From NCBI RefSeq assembly GCF_001542915.1, contig NZ_LNNH01000028.1, forward strand, positions 105,455-169,454: a stretch of 64,000 nucleotides of DNA, written 5' to 3'. This DNA is from Peribacillus simplex (GTDB lineage Bacteria; Bacillota; Bacilli; Bacillales; DSM-1321). Position numbers and translations under genes: made by a program. Under the pieces are notes generated by a model. It worked only from the letters and a program-made list of their open reading frames with translations, made no database searches and was not told the DNA's origin. Shown one piece after another: positions 46,264 to 55,887 of this stretch (position 1 is the stretch's first letter; each line of letters begins with the position of its first letter).

Positions 46264-48510
46264 TTATTCACTTTTTTTAAATTGGAATAGCAATTCTTCA
46301 GCCATCATTTCTGATTCCAAACGAGCAGAAACAAAAGGCGGTTGAATCCGATTATTGGACTCTACAGGGACCCCAAGCCAGACAACTCGTTTATCGAGGA
46401 TAAAGAAAGCAAAGGAAACGGGCAGACAAATGAAATGATCTGAAACGATATCAGCATTCCTTTTGGCTGATATGATCGTCAATTTGACTTCAGGACTTCT
46501 TTTCATCAAAAGTTGTTGCCATTCCGAAGGCAATCTAGTCAAATCCGGTACAGCCAAGATCACCTCTCGTTTGGCCGATTGAATATCCTCCAGAAAACTC
46601 CCCAATTTCCGAGCATGCATCCATTGTAATTTTGGGTGCTGATGAGTAATCCATGTTCCAATTTCTTTCTTTGTTATTAACTGATCATTTTGGATTTGAT
46701 GGTCGACAAGCTGACGAAGTGTTTTGCTGCGATAAACATGCTTGCTGATGAATGACGTATCACATACATGGATGAACTTCCCTTTCGTTCTTGTTATCGC
46801 AACGTTAATGAGCCTTTCACTTTCCCTGCCCGTCAGCAACATCCCAGCCCTGTTTTGCGGATAACTGTCAACTGTATCAAAAATCATCATATCACGCTCA
46901 CTGCCCTGGAAGCGATGTACAGTAGCAGCGATGATATCTGCCGTTTGCCTCTCTTCCGCATACAAATCATCCAATAATTTACCCATCAAATCCGCTTGGG
47001 CGCGATAGGGCGCAACATATCCGATGGACCTTGCCCCGCCGACAAAAGCTTCATGAATCAGTTGAAACGATAAAAGCAATTGCCAAAGATTCATCCTGGA
47101 GTGAGAAGTACGTTCGCTCATGCAGTATTCCCCTGACAGGCTAGTATCGACAAGGGCTGAGGCTTTATTGGCGAACGGTTCTGCCACCATGATGCTATTT
47201 CTGCTGGTCGCAACGCTTTCATGATCACCAACGAAGTCGTTATAGACGACCCGATTCGTGAATGCCGAAATGTCCGGATGCATCCTTCGCTGCTCTTTCA
47301 ATAAGAACAAATGAGGGTGAAGTTCCCCCTCCTCCACTGATTGGGCGACACCCGAACGATGAAAGATATCTTCCTTTAGCCAAAGCTTTACTAGGGAATC
47401 ACGTGCTGAAGCAATGGGCGGCAATTGTTTGAAATCACCGCAAATGATTATATGCTTGGATAGTGCTGCCGCAAAAGCCACTTGCGGTACATAAGCCATG
47501 CTTGCTTCATCCAAAATGACCAGGTCATATTCCTTTTGATAAATCGTTTCATCATTTGCGGCCTTGGCCAAAGTCGTTCCAATTATTTTTGCCTCTTTAA
47601 CGAATTGGACTTCCTTTTGCCGGATTTTTTCCAAGACTCTTGCCAATTTCTTCTCCAACTCGAGTAATTGATCTGTATCCCTTCTGCTGAATGAATCGGC
47701 CAAGTCGTATTTCAGTAACCGCTTCTCTTCCGATAGCTGCTCTTTTTCTTGCACTAATAACGGCTCATGCTTACCTAACAATTGTCCCGTAACGATATCC
47801 CCATGACTAGCCAGCGTTTCCCCGATTTGAGAACCATACCTAAGAACATCGCCTTCCTTGAAACGCTCTTTATTTTTGATGAAGGAAGAAATCTCGGCCA
47901 TCATAACATCGACAGCTTGGTTGCTATGTGACAAGACGAGTACTTTTTTTTCTTGGAGATAATGATTGGCAACGGTTCGTGCCAATGTATAGGTCTTTCC
48001 AGTACCAGGCGGCCCCCAGACAAACGTGACAGGATTGAACTTCGAACGTGCATATAATTCTTTGACGCTGCTTTGTTTTTCGCTTATAGGATGTTTGGGC
48101 TCCATCGATGGATCCATCAACCGTTTGATCCGGAGCCTTTTCTTTTTGCTTCTCTTGATTTCATCCAAGCGGTTAACCAATTGCTCAAGCAATTCCCACG
48201 GGTCATGGTATAAAAATGCTTCACCGATCATATCGCCTAACGAGCGTTCAAAGACGACGATGATACTTTTCCCTTCCGAAGAAAGAATTCTTCCATCCTG
48301 CTTGATTCCCCCCCATTCAAGCCGGACGATGGAACCGACAGGGATGATTATCGAAGCCCCTGTTTCAAAATAATAACTAAAAGAACCATCACTATTGAGC
48401 AGATGGCCATTTAAAACGAGGTATTTGGTGCTGCCGAATTTTTTCAAGTGCTGGATTTCCAGTTGTATTGCCTGCTGCCATTCTTTTATATAATTAACTG
48501 TCGAATTCAT
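46264..48510 (-). CDS. SF1 (Upf1-like) helicase with C-terminal PLD-like domain
   Basis: 748-residue protein. The ATPase core has Walker A GPPGTGKT, motif II VILDEASM, motif III IICGDFKQLPP, motif IV/V YVAPYRAQADL and VHRFQGSERD, and motif VI VAITRTKGK, matching the Upf1-like SF1B helicases. The last ~110 residues resemble a phospholipase D-fold nuclease (SFLEDIQSAKREVILAVPD), but the HxK catalytic motif is absent (FAFFILDKRVVWLG), so it is probably inactive. The ATG has GAGGAAAGTG upstream; a longer frame lacks one. Function in RNA or DNA metabolism is unknown. Confidence 0.85.
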   Translation of the reverse strand: MNSTVNYIKEWQQAIQLEIQHLKKFGSTKYLVLNGHLLNSDGSFSYYFETGASIIIPVGSIVRLEWGGIKQDGRILSSEGKSIIVVFERSLGDMIGEAFLYHDPWELLEQLVNRLDEIKRSKKKRLRIKRLMDPSMEPKHPISEKQSSVKELYARSKFNPVTFVWGPPGTGKTYTLARTVANHYLQEKKVLVLSHSNQAVDVMMAEISSFIKNKERFKEGDVLRYGSQIGETLASHGDIVTGQLLGKHEPLLVQEKEQLSEEKRLLKYDLADSFSRRDTDQLLELEKKLARVLEKIRQKEVQFVKEAKIIGTTLAKAANDETIYQKEYDLVILDEASMAYVPQVAFAAALSKHIIICGDFKQLPPIASARDSLVKLWLKEDIFHRSGVAQSVEEGELHPHLFLLKEQRRMHPDISAFTNRVVYNDFVGDHESVATSRNSIMVAEPFANKASALVDTSLSGEYCMSERTSHSRMNLWQLLLSFQLIHEAFVGGARSIGYVAPYRAQADLMGKLLDDLYAEERQTADIIAATVHRFQGSERDMMIFDTVDSYPQNRAGMLLTGRESERLINVAITRTKGKFIHVCDTSFISKHVYRSKTLRQLVDHQIQNDQLITKKEIGTWITHQHPKLQWMHARKLGSFLEDIQSAKREVILAVPDLTRLPSEWQQLLMKRSPEVKLTIISAKRNADIVSDHFICLPVSFAFFILDKRVVWLGVPVESNNRIQPPFVSARLESEMMAEELLFQFKKSE

Positions 48511-48639
48511 TTTTTCACTTTCCTCACAAAATATGCCGTTGATTAAAGAAACTGGCCAATTGGCTCGGCGCTGATGTAAATGATACCCTGATTCTGCCTT
48601 GACATTATTCCGCACAGGTTCATGTTTCTTTCATATAAA

Positions 48640-48668
48640 ATAAGGCCCAATCAATAGATTGGGCCTTC
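48640..48668 (-). terminator. Terminator of pepF
   Basis: AGGCCCAATC pairs with GATTGGGCCT around TATT, followed by TATTTTA on the minus strand. Confidence 0.85.
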
Positions 48669-48741
48669 GTTTGCCAATAGCTTTACTATAGCATCTTTTT
48701 TTAATACATACCATGGGCCCTTTTGGAAGAAATGGTTTAGA

Positions 48742-50538
48742 TTAGCCTTCTGTCAGCTCGGTGAATTGATCGACCAATTCACTGAAAATCCTCATCGCAT
48801 TTTCAATTGGTTCGGGCTTGGTTAAATCGACGCCTGTTTTTTTAAGAAGCTCTAGCGGAAAATCAGAACTTCCGCTTTTCAAGAAGGTCAAGTACGTTTC
48901 AAGTGTTTGTTGATCGCCAGAAAGGATCCTATCCGCAATCGTGATAGCGGAAACATAGCCAGTCGCATATTTGTACACATAAAAAGGACGATAAAAATGG
49001 GGGATGCGTGACCATCCATATTTCACTTCTTCATCAAAAATTATTTCTTCACCATTATAGGTGCGGAAAATCGTTTCATAAGCCGAATTGAACACCTCAG
49101 CATTCAGCGGTTCATCATTTTCAGCTTTTTCATGGACGATTTTTTCAAATTCCGCGAACATAACTTGGGTGAAAAATGTTCCCTTGAAACTATCGATGAA
49201 GTGGTTCAATAAATGCTTTTTCTTTTGCACGTCCTTTGTAGTCTTAATTAAATGACGAATCAACAGGATTTCATTTACGGTCGAAGCGACCTCTGCTACA
49301 AAAATGGAGTACCCTGCCGTTATTTGCGGCTGATATTTCGAGCTATAGTAGGAATGCATCCCATGTCCAGATTCGTGCGCTAAGGTGAATACGCTGTCTA
49401 AATCATCACGGTGATTCAATAAAATGAATGGATGAACGCCATAAAGGCCTAAATTATAGGCTCCCGAACGTTTACCGGGCGTTTCCCTGACGTCTATATA
49501 CCTTTTTTCCTTAAAAGTTTTCAGGATGGAAATATACTCTTCGCCAAGAGGTTTCAATGCCTCCACCATCAATGCGAACCCTTCCTCGTATGTGATCACC
49601 TCTTTGGCACCTTCGACCAATGGCACGCTTAGATCATAGGCACGCAATTCGTCGACGCCTAGCAGTGTCTTTCTTAAATGAATGTATTTGTGCATCGGGC
49701 CGATATTTTGTTTAGTGGACATAATTAAATTATCATATACTTCTTTGGGCACTTGGTCGCCAAACAAGGATTTTTCCAAGGCAGACGGATAATTCCTTAG
49801 TTTGGATAGGTTCACATTGTTTTTGATTGCTGTGGAAAGAGTGGAGGCTATCGTATTTTTCAGCTGCAAATATGGTTGATAATGTGCGATATACGCTTCC
49901 TTCCTTTTTTTCCGATCGTCGTCTTCGATTAATTTGGCATACATCCCCCGGGTGAGCTCCACTTTTTCTCCATCTTCATTTGTGACCTCTCCAAATTTGA
50001 TATCGGCATTATTGATCATGCCAAAGGTTTTTTGGGGTGCTGAAAAGGCTTCACCGATTTGGGAGAGGACCTCCTCTTGCTCCTTCGCTAACACATGTTC
50101 TTTATAACGATATGAATCAAGTAAATCTTCTTCAAAATATGTTAAACCCTCGACCTCTTTTATGTACCCTTTCAAGGTTTGCTCCTCGAGGCTTAAAAGA
50201 AACGGCATGAAAAAAGCGGTGGCGTTACTGATTTTTTGCCCTAGCTGTCCTGCACGATCGAGTAATGCTTGTGATGATGTAACCCGTGTATCCAGATCCG
50301 TATGAAGCATGGCATATACATAGAGCTTGTTATAGATGTAACCAAGCTCCTCACTTAAGCGTAAATACTCAAACAGATCTTGAGCGGAGCGGATTTGCCC
50401 ATCATAGGTTTTTAATTTTTCTGTCATCTTAAGAACTTCTTGATAATCTTTTTCCCATGTTGCTTGATCGTCATAAATATCTTTCAGATTCCATTTTTCT
50501 TCTTCTTTGATATCATCACGTGTTTTATATGACTCCAT
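48742..50538 (-). CDS. pepF: Oligoendopeptidase F (M3 family)
   Basis: 598-residue zinc peptidase that cleaves short peptides in the cytoplasm. TLAHESGHGMHSYY is the HExxH-type zinc motif, and FVAEVASTVNEILL contributes the third ligand Glu. ATG with AAAGGAAG upstream. The N-terminus, EEEKWNLKDIYDD, matches the PepF family opening. In B. subtilis paralogues exist (YjbG), and overexpression affects sporulation by peptide breakdown. Confidence 0.94.
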   Translation of the reverse strand: MESYKTRDDIKEEEKWNLKDIYDDQATWEKDYQEVLKMTEKLKTYDGQIRSAQDLFEYLRLSEELGYIYNKLYVYAMLHTDLDTRVTSSQALLDRAGQLGQKISNATAFFMPFLLSLEEQTLKGYIKEVEGLTYFEEDLLDSYRYKEHVLAKEQEEVLSQIGEAFSAPQKTFGMINNADIKFGEVTNEDGEKVELTRGMYAKLIEDDDRKKRKEAYIAHYQPYLQLKNTIASTLSTAIKNNVNLSKLRNYPSALEKSLFGDQVPKEVYDNLIMSTKQNIGPMHKYIHLRKTLLGVDELRAYDLSVPLVEGAKEVITYEEGFALMVEALKPLGEEYISILKTFKEKRYIDVRETPGKRSGAYNLGLYGVHPFILLNHRDDLDSVFTLAHESGHGMHSYYSSKYQPQITAGYSIFVAEVASTVNEILLIRHLIKTTKDVQKKKHLLNHFIDSFKGTFFTQVMFAEFEKIVHEKAENDEPLNAEVFNSAYETIFRTYNGEEIIFDEEVKYGWSRIPHFYRPFYVYKYATGYVSAITIADRILSGDQQTLETYLTFLKSGSSDFPLELLKKTGVDLTKPEPIENAMRIFSELVDQFTELTEG

Positions 50539-50608
50539 ATCGGCACTTCCTTTCAAGCTTATAGGCTTACCTTTTATTATAATCGACTTTCCGAAAAATC
50601 TGCATAGA

Positions 50609-50642
50609 AAAACCAGTATGCTAAAAAACATACCGGCTTTTC
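50609..50642 (-). terminator. Terminator of the azoreductase gene
   Basis: GCCGGTATG pairs with CATACTGGT (one G-U), followed by TTTTTC on the minus strand. Confidence 0.7.
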
Positions 50643-50652
50643 ATTCATTCCA

Positions 50653-51279
50653 TTAAAATTTCGCTGCAGTGTCAGCCACTTTCGCCAATCCATTCGCAAC
50701 AATATCCTGAGTTTGGTCTGGGTATTGATTATGTCCCTGGATGATAACCGTTTCCAGGTCCGTAATGCCCCATAAATTTAAGTTCATCGTTACGTATTTC
50801 TCAGCCATTTCACCAGCATTCATTTCCGGCAAGGCATAATCCGATCCGCGGGCATTCAGCAATGCCACTTTTTTACCTCCTGCAAGACCAACTGGACCTT
50901 CAGCTGTATATTTGAATGTCGTACCTGCTTGAGCCAGATAAGAAATATACGTGATCAGCGGAGCAGGAACGGTTGCGTTCCATAATGGGAAGGCAAATAC
51001 CACTTTGTCAGCAGCAAGGAATTGATTTAAGTATTGTTGAACGGTATCGGCAATCTTCACTTCTTCTTCAGTCAACTCCATACCTTGACTGCGTTTATAG
51101 AGTGCAGTGATTGCTGTGTTTCCGTAATATGGCAAGTTTAGTTTAAATAAATCCAGTTCAGTTATTTCATCGTTACTGTTCGCTTCCTTGTATGTGTTCA
51201 AAAACGTTTCATACATTTTCACGCTTATCGCTTGTTCAGCTGGACGGTCGTTCGATTTAACAAATAATACTTTAGACAT
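50653..51279 (-). CDS. azoR: FMN-dependent NADH-azoreductase
   Basis: 208-residue flavodoxin-fold quinone/azo reductase. KVLFVKSNDRP begins the flavin-binding region, FAFPLWNATVPAPLITYISYLAQAG is the signature of the AzoR family, and LLNARGSDY corresponds to the substrate loop. GGGGGAA precedes the ATG. B. subtilis homologues (AzoR1/AzoR2) protect against quinones and thiol stress; no adjacent regulator is present. Confidence 0.93.
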   Translation of the reverse strand: MSKVLFVKSNDRPAEQAISVKMYETFLNTYKEANSNDEITELDLFKLNLPYYGNTAITALYKRSQGMELTEEEVKIADTVQQYLNQFLAADKVVFAFPLWNATVPAPLITYISYLAQAGTTFKYTAEGPVGLAGGKKVALLNARGSDYALPEMNAGEMAEKYVTMNLNLWGITDLETVIIQGHNQYPDQTQDIVANGLAKVADTAAKF

Positions 51280-51420
51280 TCTCAGTTCCCCCAATATTTG
51301 TTCTATGTTGGTAAAATACTGTTAATCCATATATCTCGAATTAACTGCAACTACTACTTTCACATTATAGAACCGGAATGATAATAAGGCAAGAAATATG
51401 TTTCGAACACTTTTAGTTAT

Positions 51421-51450
51421 AAAAAAAATCGAGAGCCGTTTGCTCTCGAT
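51421..51450 (-). terminator. Terminator overlapping the YqcI/YcgG gene stop
   Basis: ATCGAGAGC pairs with GCTCTCGAT, then eight T. The stem shares one base with the stop codon. Confidence 0.87.
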
Positions 51451-52187
51451 CAAGACATTTCCTTGTGATGGAAAGGACATTTCCCCTTTATCGGTTCAAC
51501 ATCATCACCGATGAAGAATTGCTTCCACTCATTATGGTTGACATCGCCAAAGTGGCTGATATCAGGGTGTTTAGGGAGTTTATCCCACATCTCCACTCTT
51601 TCACGAACCTTTTCACGTGACATGATCCCGCCTTTTTCCGTTCCTTCTAACCCCTCAAAGATCATTCTCGGCTGAAAACCAAGAACAAGGCTATTCCCTA
51701 AATCACGGGTTTTACGCTGTTTATAAGCGGGTGCATTGCCAAAGACGAATATTGGCTCCCCGGCAAAATGATAATCCCATAAATAATGATCCGGATCTTT
51801 TGGTTTCTCGATTGGCCAAGGTTTTTTATCCTCTTTATGCAGGTATTGCAGAATATCCCAAAAACGCTTACGGTATCGTTCGATATCGCCTTCTTCCTTT
51901 TCAGGCTCCATGAAGACAAACAGGCCATGCCTGATATATGGCGGTTCCTGAAATAAATCCAAAAAGCTTTCCACCGCTTTTGGGAGGTTCGACCAATCTT
52001 CTTGTGTAATGAAAGCATACCGAAGTTCTCCTTTATTCTCGGCCTTCATGCCGAAATAACAAGGAAATGTCTTATCAGTCACCGTTTGATGGAATGTTTG
52101 ATATTCTTTCAATAACCATTGTGGAACTCGATCTGGATTTGTCATATCTTCTTTCGTCAATAAACAAGTATTCGTCGCAGGCAGCAT
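51450..52187 (-). CDS. YqcI/YcgG family protein
   Basis: 245-residue cytosolic protein. LRYAFITQEDWSNLPKAVESFLDLFQEP, HYLWDYHFAGEPIFVFGNAPAYKQRKTRDLGNS in several blocks, and the C-terminal CPFHHKEMS are the family hallmarks. Homologues of this group are often linked to guanitoxin or heme-oxygenase-like oxygenase families, but no catalytic assignment is possible here. The ATG follows AAGGAG; the longer frame is rejected. Single gene with terminator. Confidence 0.83.
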   Translation of the reverse strand: MLPATNTCLLTKEDMTNPDRVPQWLLKEYQTFHQTVTDKTFPCYFGMKAENKGELRYAFITQEDWSNLPKAVESFLDLFQEPPYIRHGLFVFMEPEKEEGDIERYRKRFWDILQYLHKEDKKPWPIEKPKDPDHYLWDYHFAGEPIFVFGNAPAYKQRKTRDLGNSLVLGFQPRMIFEGLEGTEKGGIMSREKVRERVEMWDKLPKHPDISHFGDVNHNEWKQFFIGDDVEPIKGKCPFHHKEMS

Positions 52188-52402
52188 CACATTTCTCCTT
52201 ACTTTTTGTTTTTCTCCCTGTACCCCATCTAAAATGAACTGAAACTTCCTGCCCTTTCTTTTCATTCCAGCATCATCTAAAAACTCCCCTCCCATATTCT
52301 TATTGCTTTCTCAGTCTTAACATGACTGCCAAATTACGAATATTACGATATTCGATCATCATTTCCCGGCCTATAGGTTAGCCTAAGAAAAAGGAGGGAT
52401 GG

Positions 52403-52657
52403 ATGATGGCAAGAAGAAATAAGATCTTGATTGCTGGAGCCAGAAAAGGGCTTGATGACTTGAAGGCCAAAGTAGCCAGTACGAATGATCCTGAGGAAGC
52501 AAAGTTTGAAGTGGCAAAAGAAATGGGCGTGCCGTTGAAAAAAGATTATAACGGCTTGCTGACCTCGAAGGAAAATGGGAAAATTGGCGGCAGATTGGGA
52601 GGAGGAATGGTCAAGGAGCTTGTCAAGATGGCGAAGGCGAATTTAACGAAAAAATGA
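52403..52657 (+). CDS. Alpha/beta-type small acid-soluble spore protein
   Basis: 84-residue SASP that coats and protects spore DNA. KFEVAKEMGVPL contains the GPR protease cleavage site (Glu-Val-Ala), and NGKIGGRLGGGMVKELVKMAK is the conserved DNA-binding second motif. Two adjacent ATG codons follow GGAGGG; either may start. Such genes are transcribed by SigG in the forespore; I see no clear promoter. A terminator is shared with the convergent alcohol dehydrogenase gene. Confidence 0.93.
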   Translation: MMARRNKILIAGARKGLDDLKAKVASTNDPEEAKFEVAKEMGVPLKKDYNGLLTSKENGKIGGRLGGGMVKELVKMAKANLTKK

Positions 52658-52742
52658 TGAGACCTCCGTCCGGTTTGCCAGGATGTTTGGGATTGATTCA
52701 TCGCAAATGTTTATCCACACAGCGAGAATCGCCCGAGGCAAC

Positions 52743-52774
52743 AAAAAAAAGCCGCATGTAGCAGGCTTTTTTTG
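52743..52774. terminator. Bidirectional terminator between SASP and alcohol dehydrogenase genes
   Basis: GCC.GC pairs with GC.AGGC around ATGTA, flanked by T runs of seven to eight on both strands. Confidence 0.75.
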
Positions 52775-52781
52775 TCCGCGA

Positions 52782-53993
52782 TTAATTGATTTCAACCGGC
52801 GCAACACGTGAAGCCACCGACTTTATCAATTCGGCTGACATCGGAAAGTTTGCGGAAGCTGGATCTGTGGTGACCGCTTTTACAATACTTTCAATATCCA
52901 TTTGACTAATCTGGGAATCACTGAATTCAGATGGGAGACCAAGATCATTCAAAAAGAAACGAAGCTTTTCAATCACCTTTGCCAAAAGGCCTTGTGCATC
53001 CCCCTCATCGAATCTCACTTGAAAAGCTTCAGCTATCAAATGGATCTTCGGTAAGTATAAATCAGGGATGGACTCCATGACGACTGGCAGGAAAACAGCA
53101 TTGGCCAATCCATGGGGAATGCGGAATAATGCTCCATATGCATGGGCAAGATTATGGATCGGGATGGCGTTCAGGGCACTGGAAAATGCAGTGATACCCA
53201 TCAAGCTACCATGCAGCATTTCCATCCGGGCCTTAATATTCGTCCCATCCTTTACAGCAATGGGTAAATTTTCTTCGATGACTCGGATGGCCTGAAAGGC
53301 ATAAGCATCCGTTATGGATGTCGCCTGGGGTGAAGCGATCGCTTCTATCGCATGCGTCAATGCATCTGCTCCAGTAAAAGCAGTGATATAAGGCGGCAAA
53401 CCAACGGTTAGATCTGGATCGAGAATGGCTATATCCGAACTTAAATAAACATTGTAAATATTCATTTTAACTTTTATATCTTCATTATATATGACTGCGA
53501 TTGGAGAAACCTCCGACCCTGTCCCTGCTGTTGTCGCAACGGATATATGAGCGATATTCATTGGCTGTGCCTTTGGAAACCCCTCATAGAGAAAACCTCT
53601 TGGTATGGCATCGTTTATTTCGGCGATTCCTTTAGACAGCCCGAATTTCAGTGCTTTGGCCGTATCGATGACGCTTCCTCCGCCAACCGCAAGTATGCCA
53701 TCCGCTTGGACTTCACGAGCATAATCCAATGCATCATTCACACAGCTGCTCCCTGCATCCTGTGTTACGTTAAGGAATTTCCCTACTATTTCTGGTCCAT
53801 CAGTTAAATTCGTTACCTCAAAGACCTCGGTAACCTTCTTAACGACGCCTGCATGTTCCAAGCCAGAATCACTTACCAGCAGAATTCTTTTTGCCCCAAG
53901 ACCTTTGAATAGCTCCGGTATGAGTGAGCGTGAATCAGAACCGCTATAAACCGAAGATCTTAACCAAAAATTCGAATGATTATTGACACCCAT
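52782..53993 (-). CDS. Iron-containing alcohol dehydrogenase family protein
   Basis: 403-residue group III dehydrogenase. The dinucleotide-binding GILAVGGGSVIDTAKAL, the TTAGTGSEVSPIAVI motif, and the metal ligands Asp/His in GADALTHAIEA and His residues in HNLAHAYGALFRIPHG are intact. AGGTG precedes the ATG. Substrate is not readable: butanol, lactaldehyde, glycerol or hydroxybutyrate relatives exist. It lies next to the R2lox gene on the same strand, 72 bp apart, and may be cotranscribed with it. Confidence 0.9.
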   Translation of the reverse strand: MGVNNHSNFWLRSSVYSGSDSRSLIPELFKGLGAKRILLVSDSGLEHAGVVKKVTEVFEVTNLTDGPEIVGKFLNVTQDAGSSCVNDALDYAREVQADGILAVGGGSVIDTAKALKFGLSKGIAEINDAIPRGFLYEGFPKAQPMNIAHISVATTAGTGSEVSPIAVIYNEDIKVKMNIYNVYLSSDIAILDPDLTVGLPPYITAFTGADALTHAIEAIASPQATSITDAYAFQAIRVIEENLPIAVKDGTNIKARMEMLHGSLMGITAFSSALNAIPIHNLAHAYGALFRIPHGLANAVFLPVVMESIPDLYLPKIHLIAEAFQVRFDEGDAQGLLAKVIEKLRFFLNDLGLPSEFSDSQISQMDIESIVKAVTTDPASANFPMSAELIKSVASRVAPVEIN

Positions 53994-54065
53994 ATTCTTT
54001 CACCTCAAACATTAATTTTTTTGTTAGGAAGATGCGGATGGACTGAATGGATGATATTTCAGCAA

Positions 54066-54953
54066 TCACAAGACCCCATAGTCCTTTTCATGGCTATGAT
54101 AGATTTCCTCGATCTTCTTGCCTTTTGCCCTTGCCAATATCTCCATCCTCACAGCCAACTGTTTCATGGTGAAATTCAACACCGCCTGTTTGTCGTTGCC
54201 AAATGGATTGCCTATCTGTTCATATCCTTCTGTATTCAACGCGATGGCCAATGGTGAAAGCTCTTCCATCCTCTTTTCCACTTGACTGAATATATGTGGA
54301 TGTTCACTGATGATGCGTTGCAGCAAGAATGTCCCATAGGCAATGTGGCGTGATTCGTCCTTCTTCAAAAGACCTACACCCTGTAACAAACCAGGCATCA
54401 TTTTACTCGCTTCCAGCGTCTGATAAAATCCGAAATATCCGGTTTCTGCAAGTACCCCCTCCGTAAACATGTTATAAACGGTGGCGGCTTCCGCCAATGC
54501 TTCAGGTGACTGGTCGGTTAAAAGTTTTCCCATGGCTTCAGGCAATATCTCGTAAAAAATCGCTTTATACGTGTCTGAGTGAAAAACCGTCAAATCCCCT
54601 TTTTCACCGATTTGATCTAATGTATATCGAAAAAACTCCATATGTTTCGCTTCTTCGAACAAGAATGTCGTCAAATACATTTCCTCTTCGATCCTGCCCT
54701 CTTTGGCAATCGTCATTATGAGCGGCAGTAAATCCAATGTCACCGCCTCTTCTCCCCCCTGAAAAAGGGATATGATCCGTAGTAACACCTCCCTTTCGAC
54801 ATCCGTGAATGCTTTCCAATCTTCTTGGTCCTGACTGAAATCTATGTCACGAGGATTCCATACACCGAATTTCTTCGCCTTTTGATAAAGCTTAAATGGG
54901 AGGGTATCTTCTCTAAAGCTCCGGCTCGTTGTGGTTAACGCACTTCTTTTCAT
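54066..54953 (-). CDS. R2-like ligand-binding oxidase (R2lox)
   Basis: 295-residue ferritin-fold protein related to ribonucleotide reductase R2 but of the R2lox type, which holds a Mn/Fe centre and an oxidised fatty-acid-like ligand. Predicted metal ligands are Glu68, Glu101, His104, Glu165, Glu200 and His203 (in GGEEAVTLDLLP, FLFEEAKHMEFF, FTEGVLAE, KKDESRHIAYG). Val71 and Tyr160 match the Val-Tyr pair that forms an ether crosslink in studied homologues; residue numbers are counted from the sequence here. The physiological role of R2lox is unknown. Divergent from a GAF-LuxR gene; a possible operon with the downstream Fe-ADH. Confidence 0.92.
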   Translation of the reverse strand: MKRSALTTTSRSFREDTLPFKLYQKAKKFGVWNPRDIDFSQDQEDWKAFTDVEREVLLRIISLFQGGEEAVTLDLLPLIMTIAKEGRIEEEMYLTTFLFEEAKHMEFFRYTLDQIGEKGDLTVFHSDTYKAIFYEILPEAMGKLLTDQSPEALAEAATVYNMFTEGVLAETGYFGFYQTLEASKMMPGLLQGVGLLKKDESRHIAYGTFLLQRIISEHPHIFSQVEKRMEELSPLAIALNTEGYEQIGNPFGNDKQAVLNFTMKQLAVRMEILARAKGKKIEEIYHSHEKDYGVL

Positions 54954-54987
54954 ATTACAGCCTCCTTGAATTTATGTATCATAATGA

Positions 54988-55016
54988 TTGTAAGGGCTTT
55001 CATTTTATTGTAAGAT
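54988..55016 (+). promoter_or_regulatory. Predicted promoter of the LuxR-type gene with direct repeats
   Basis: TTGTAA, 17-bp spacer, TAAGAT. Two copies of ATTGTAAG at 54987-54994 and 55007-55014 are exactly 20 bp apart, two helical turns, and overlap the promoter. They lie between the divergent LuxR and R2lox genes. Confidence 0.55.
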
Positions 55017-55066
55017 ATTAGTAGGATCAAGGATAGCACTGAAAATATAGGGAGGAATAAAGTCGA

Positions 55067-55753
55067 ATGCTTGAGGAAACTGTAATGAACCATGTTCAAA
55101 AGATTTCCGATCAAAAAAATGGTGCTCATAAATCACAAATGATTGTAAGGGGATGTGTGGACTTTTTTTCGCTTCAGCGAGCATCACTATTCAATTACTC
55201 AAGTTTGACGGGTATGGGTGAAGGAATATGCGCCTGTACAAGTGAAGATACCTATTCTTTACAACAAGTTAAAGAGAATATTCACGATATCTATCCCATT
55301 CACCAAGCAGTCGTCCATAAACAACCGATATACTTAACGATTCAGCATGCAAAATCCGCGATCCCCGCTAAATACATAAGAAGGTTTGACATTACTTCAT
55401 TGGCGATCATCCCGATCATCTTAAAGGGAACGGCAATAGGTTTCGTTTTGGCCGATCCCGAAAATTCAAATGAACCGGTTACGAAGAATGAGTTAATGAT
55501 GCTTTCCCATTATTTGAGTCTTGCGGTCAGCTCGACCTTCGCTGCCGTTCCCCCCCAATACCTTCTAAGTAAACGTGAAGTGGAAGCCTTACAACATTTA
55601 GCCAATGGTTTGGGATTAAAGCAAATGGCCCCAAAAATGCAAGTAAGCGAATATACCGTCCGCGATCATATCTCCTCTGCAATCAGGAAATTGGGGGCTA
55701 CACACCGAACGGAGGCTGTAGCAGTCGCTATAAGAAGTAAGATGATCATGTAA
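55067..55753 (+). CDS. GAF-like sensor and LuxR-type HTH regulator
   Basis: 228-residue transcription factor. The N-terminal ~155 residues are GAF-like (SLAIIPIILKGTAIGFVLADPEN is the core beta sheet); the C-terminal ~60 residues are a LuxR/GerE HTH (LSKREVEALQHLANGLGLKQMAPKMQVSEYTVRDHISSAIRKLG in parts). Divergent location with R2lox and direct repeats in between make it the likely regulator of R2lox and itself. AGGGAGGA precedes the ATG. The ligand is unknown. Confidence 0.85.
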   Translation: MLEETVMNHVQKISDQKNGAHKSQMIVRGCVDFFSLQRASLFNYSSLTGMGEGICACTSEDTYSLQQVKENIHDIYPIHQAVVHKQPIYLTIQHAKSAIPAKYIRRFDITSLAIIPIILKGTAIGFVLADPENSNEPVTKNELMMLSHYLSLAVSSTFAAVPPQYLLSKREVEALQHLANGLGLKQMAPKMQVSEYTVRDHISSAIRKLGATHRTEAVAVAIRSKMIM

Positions 55754-55845
55754 AGGGATAGAATATTCGGAGAAAAAAGGCCCCAGACCATGTACAAACC
55801 TGATCTTAGCGAGTTTTTCTAAGCCTTGGGCCAAGAGAAAAACAT

Positions 55846-55874
55846 CAAGGAAACTTCCTTATTGAAGCTCCTTG
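55846..55874 (-). terminator. Hairpin after the phosphotransferase gene
   Basis: CAAGGAGCTTC pairs imperfectly with GAAGTTTCCTTG, then GTTTTTC on the minus strand, 14 bp after the stop codon. Confidence 0.5.
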
Positions 55875-55887
55875 ACCGAAGAGTGCG

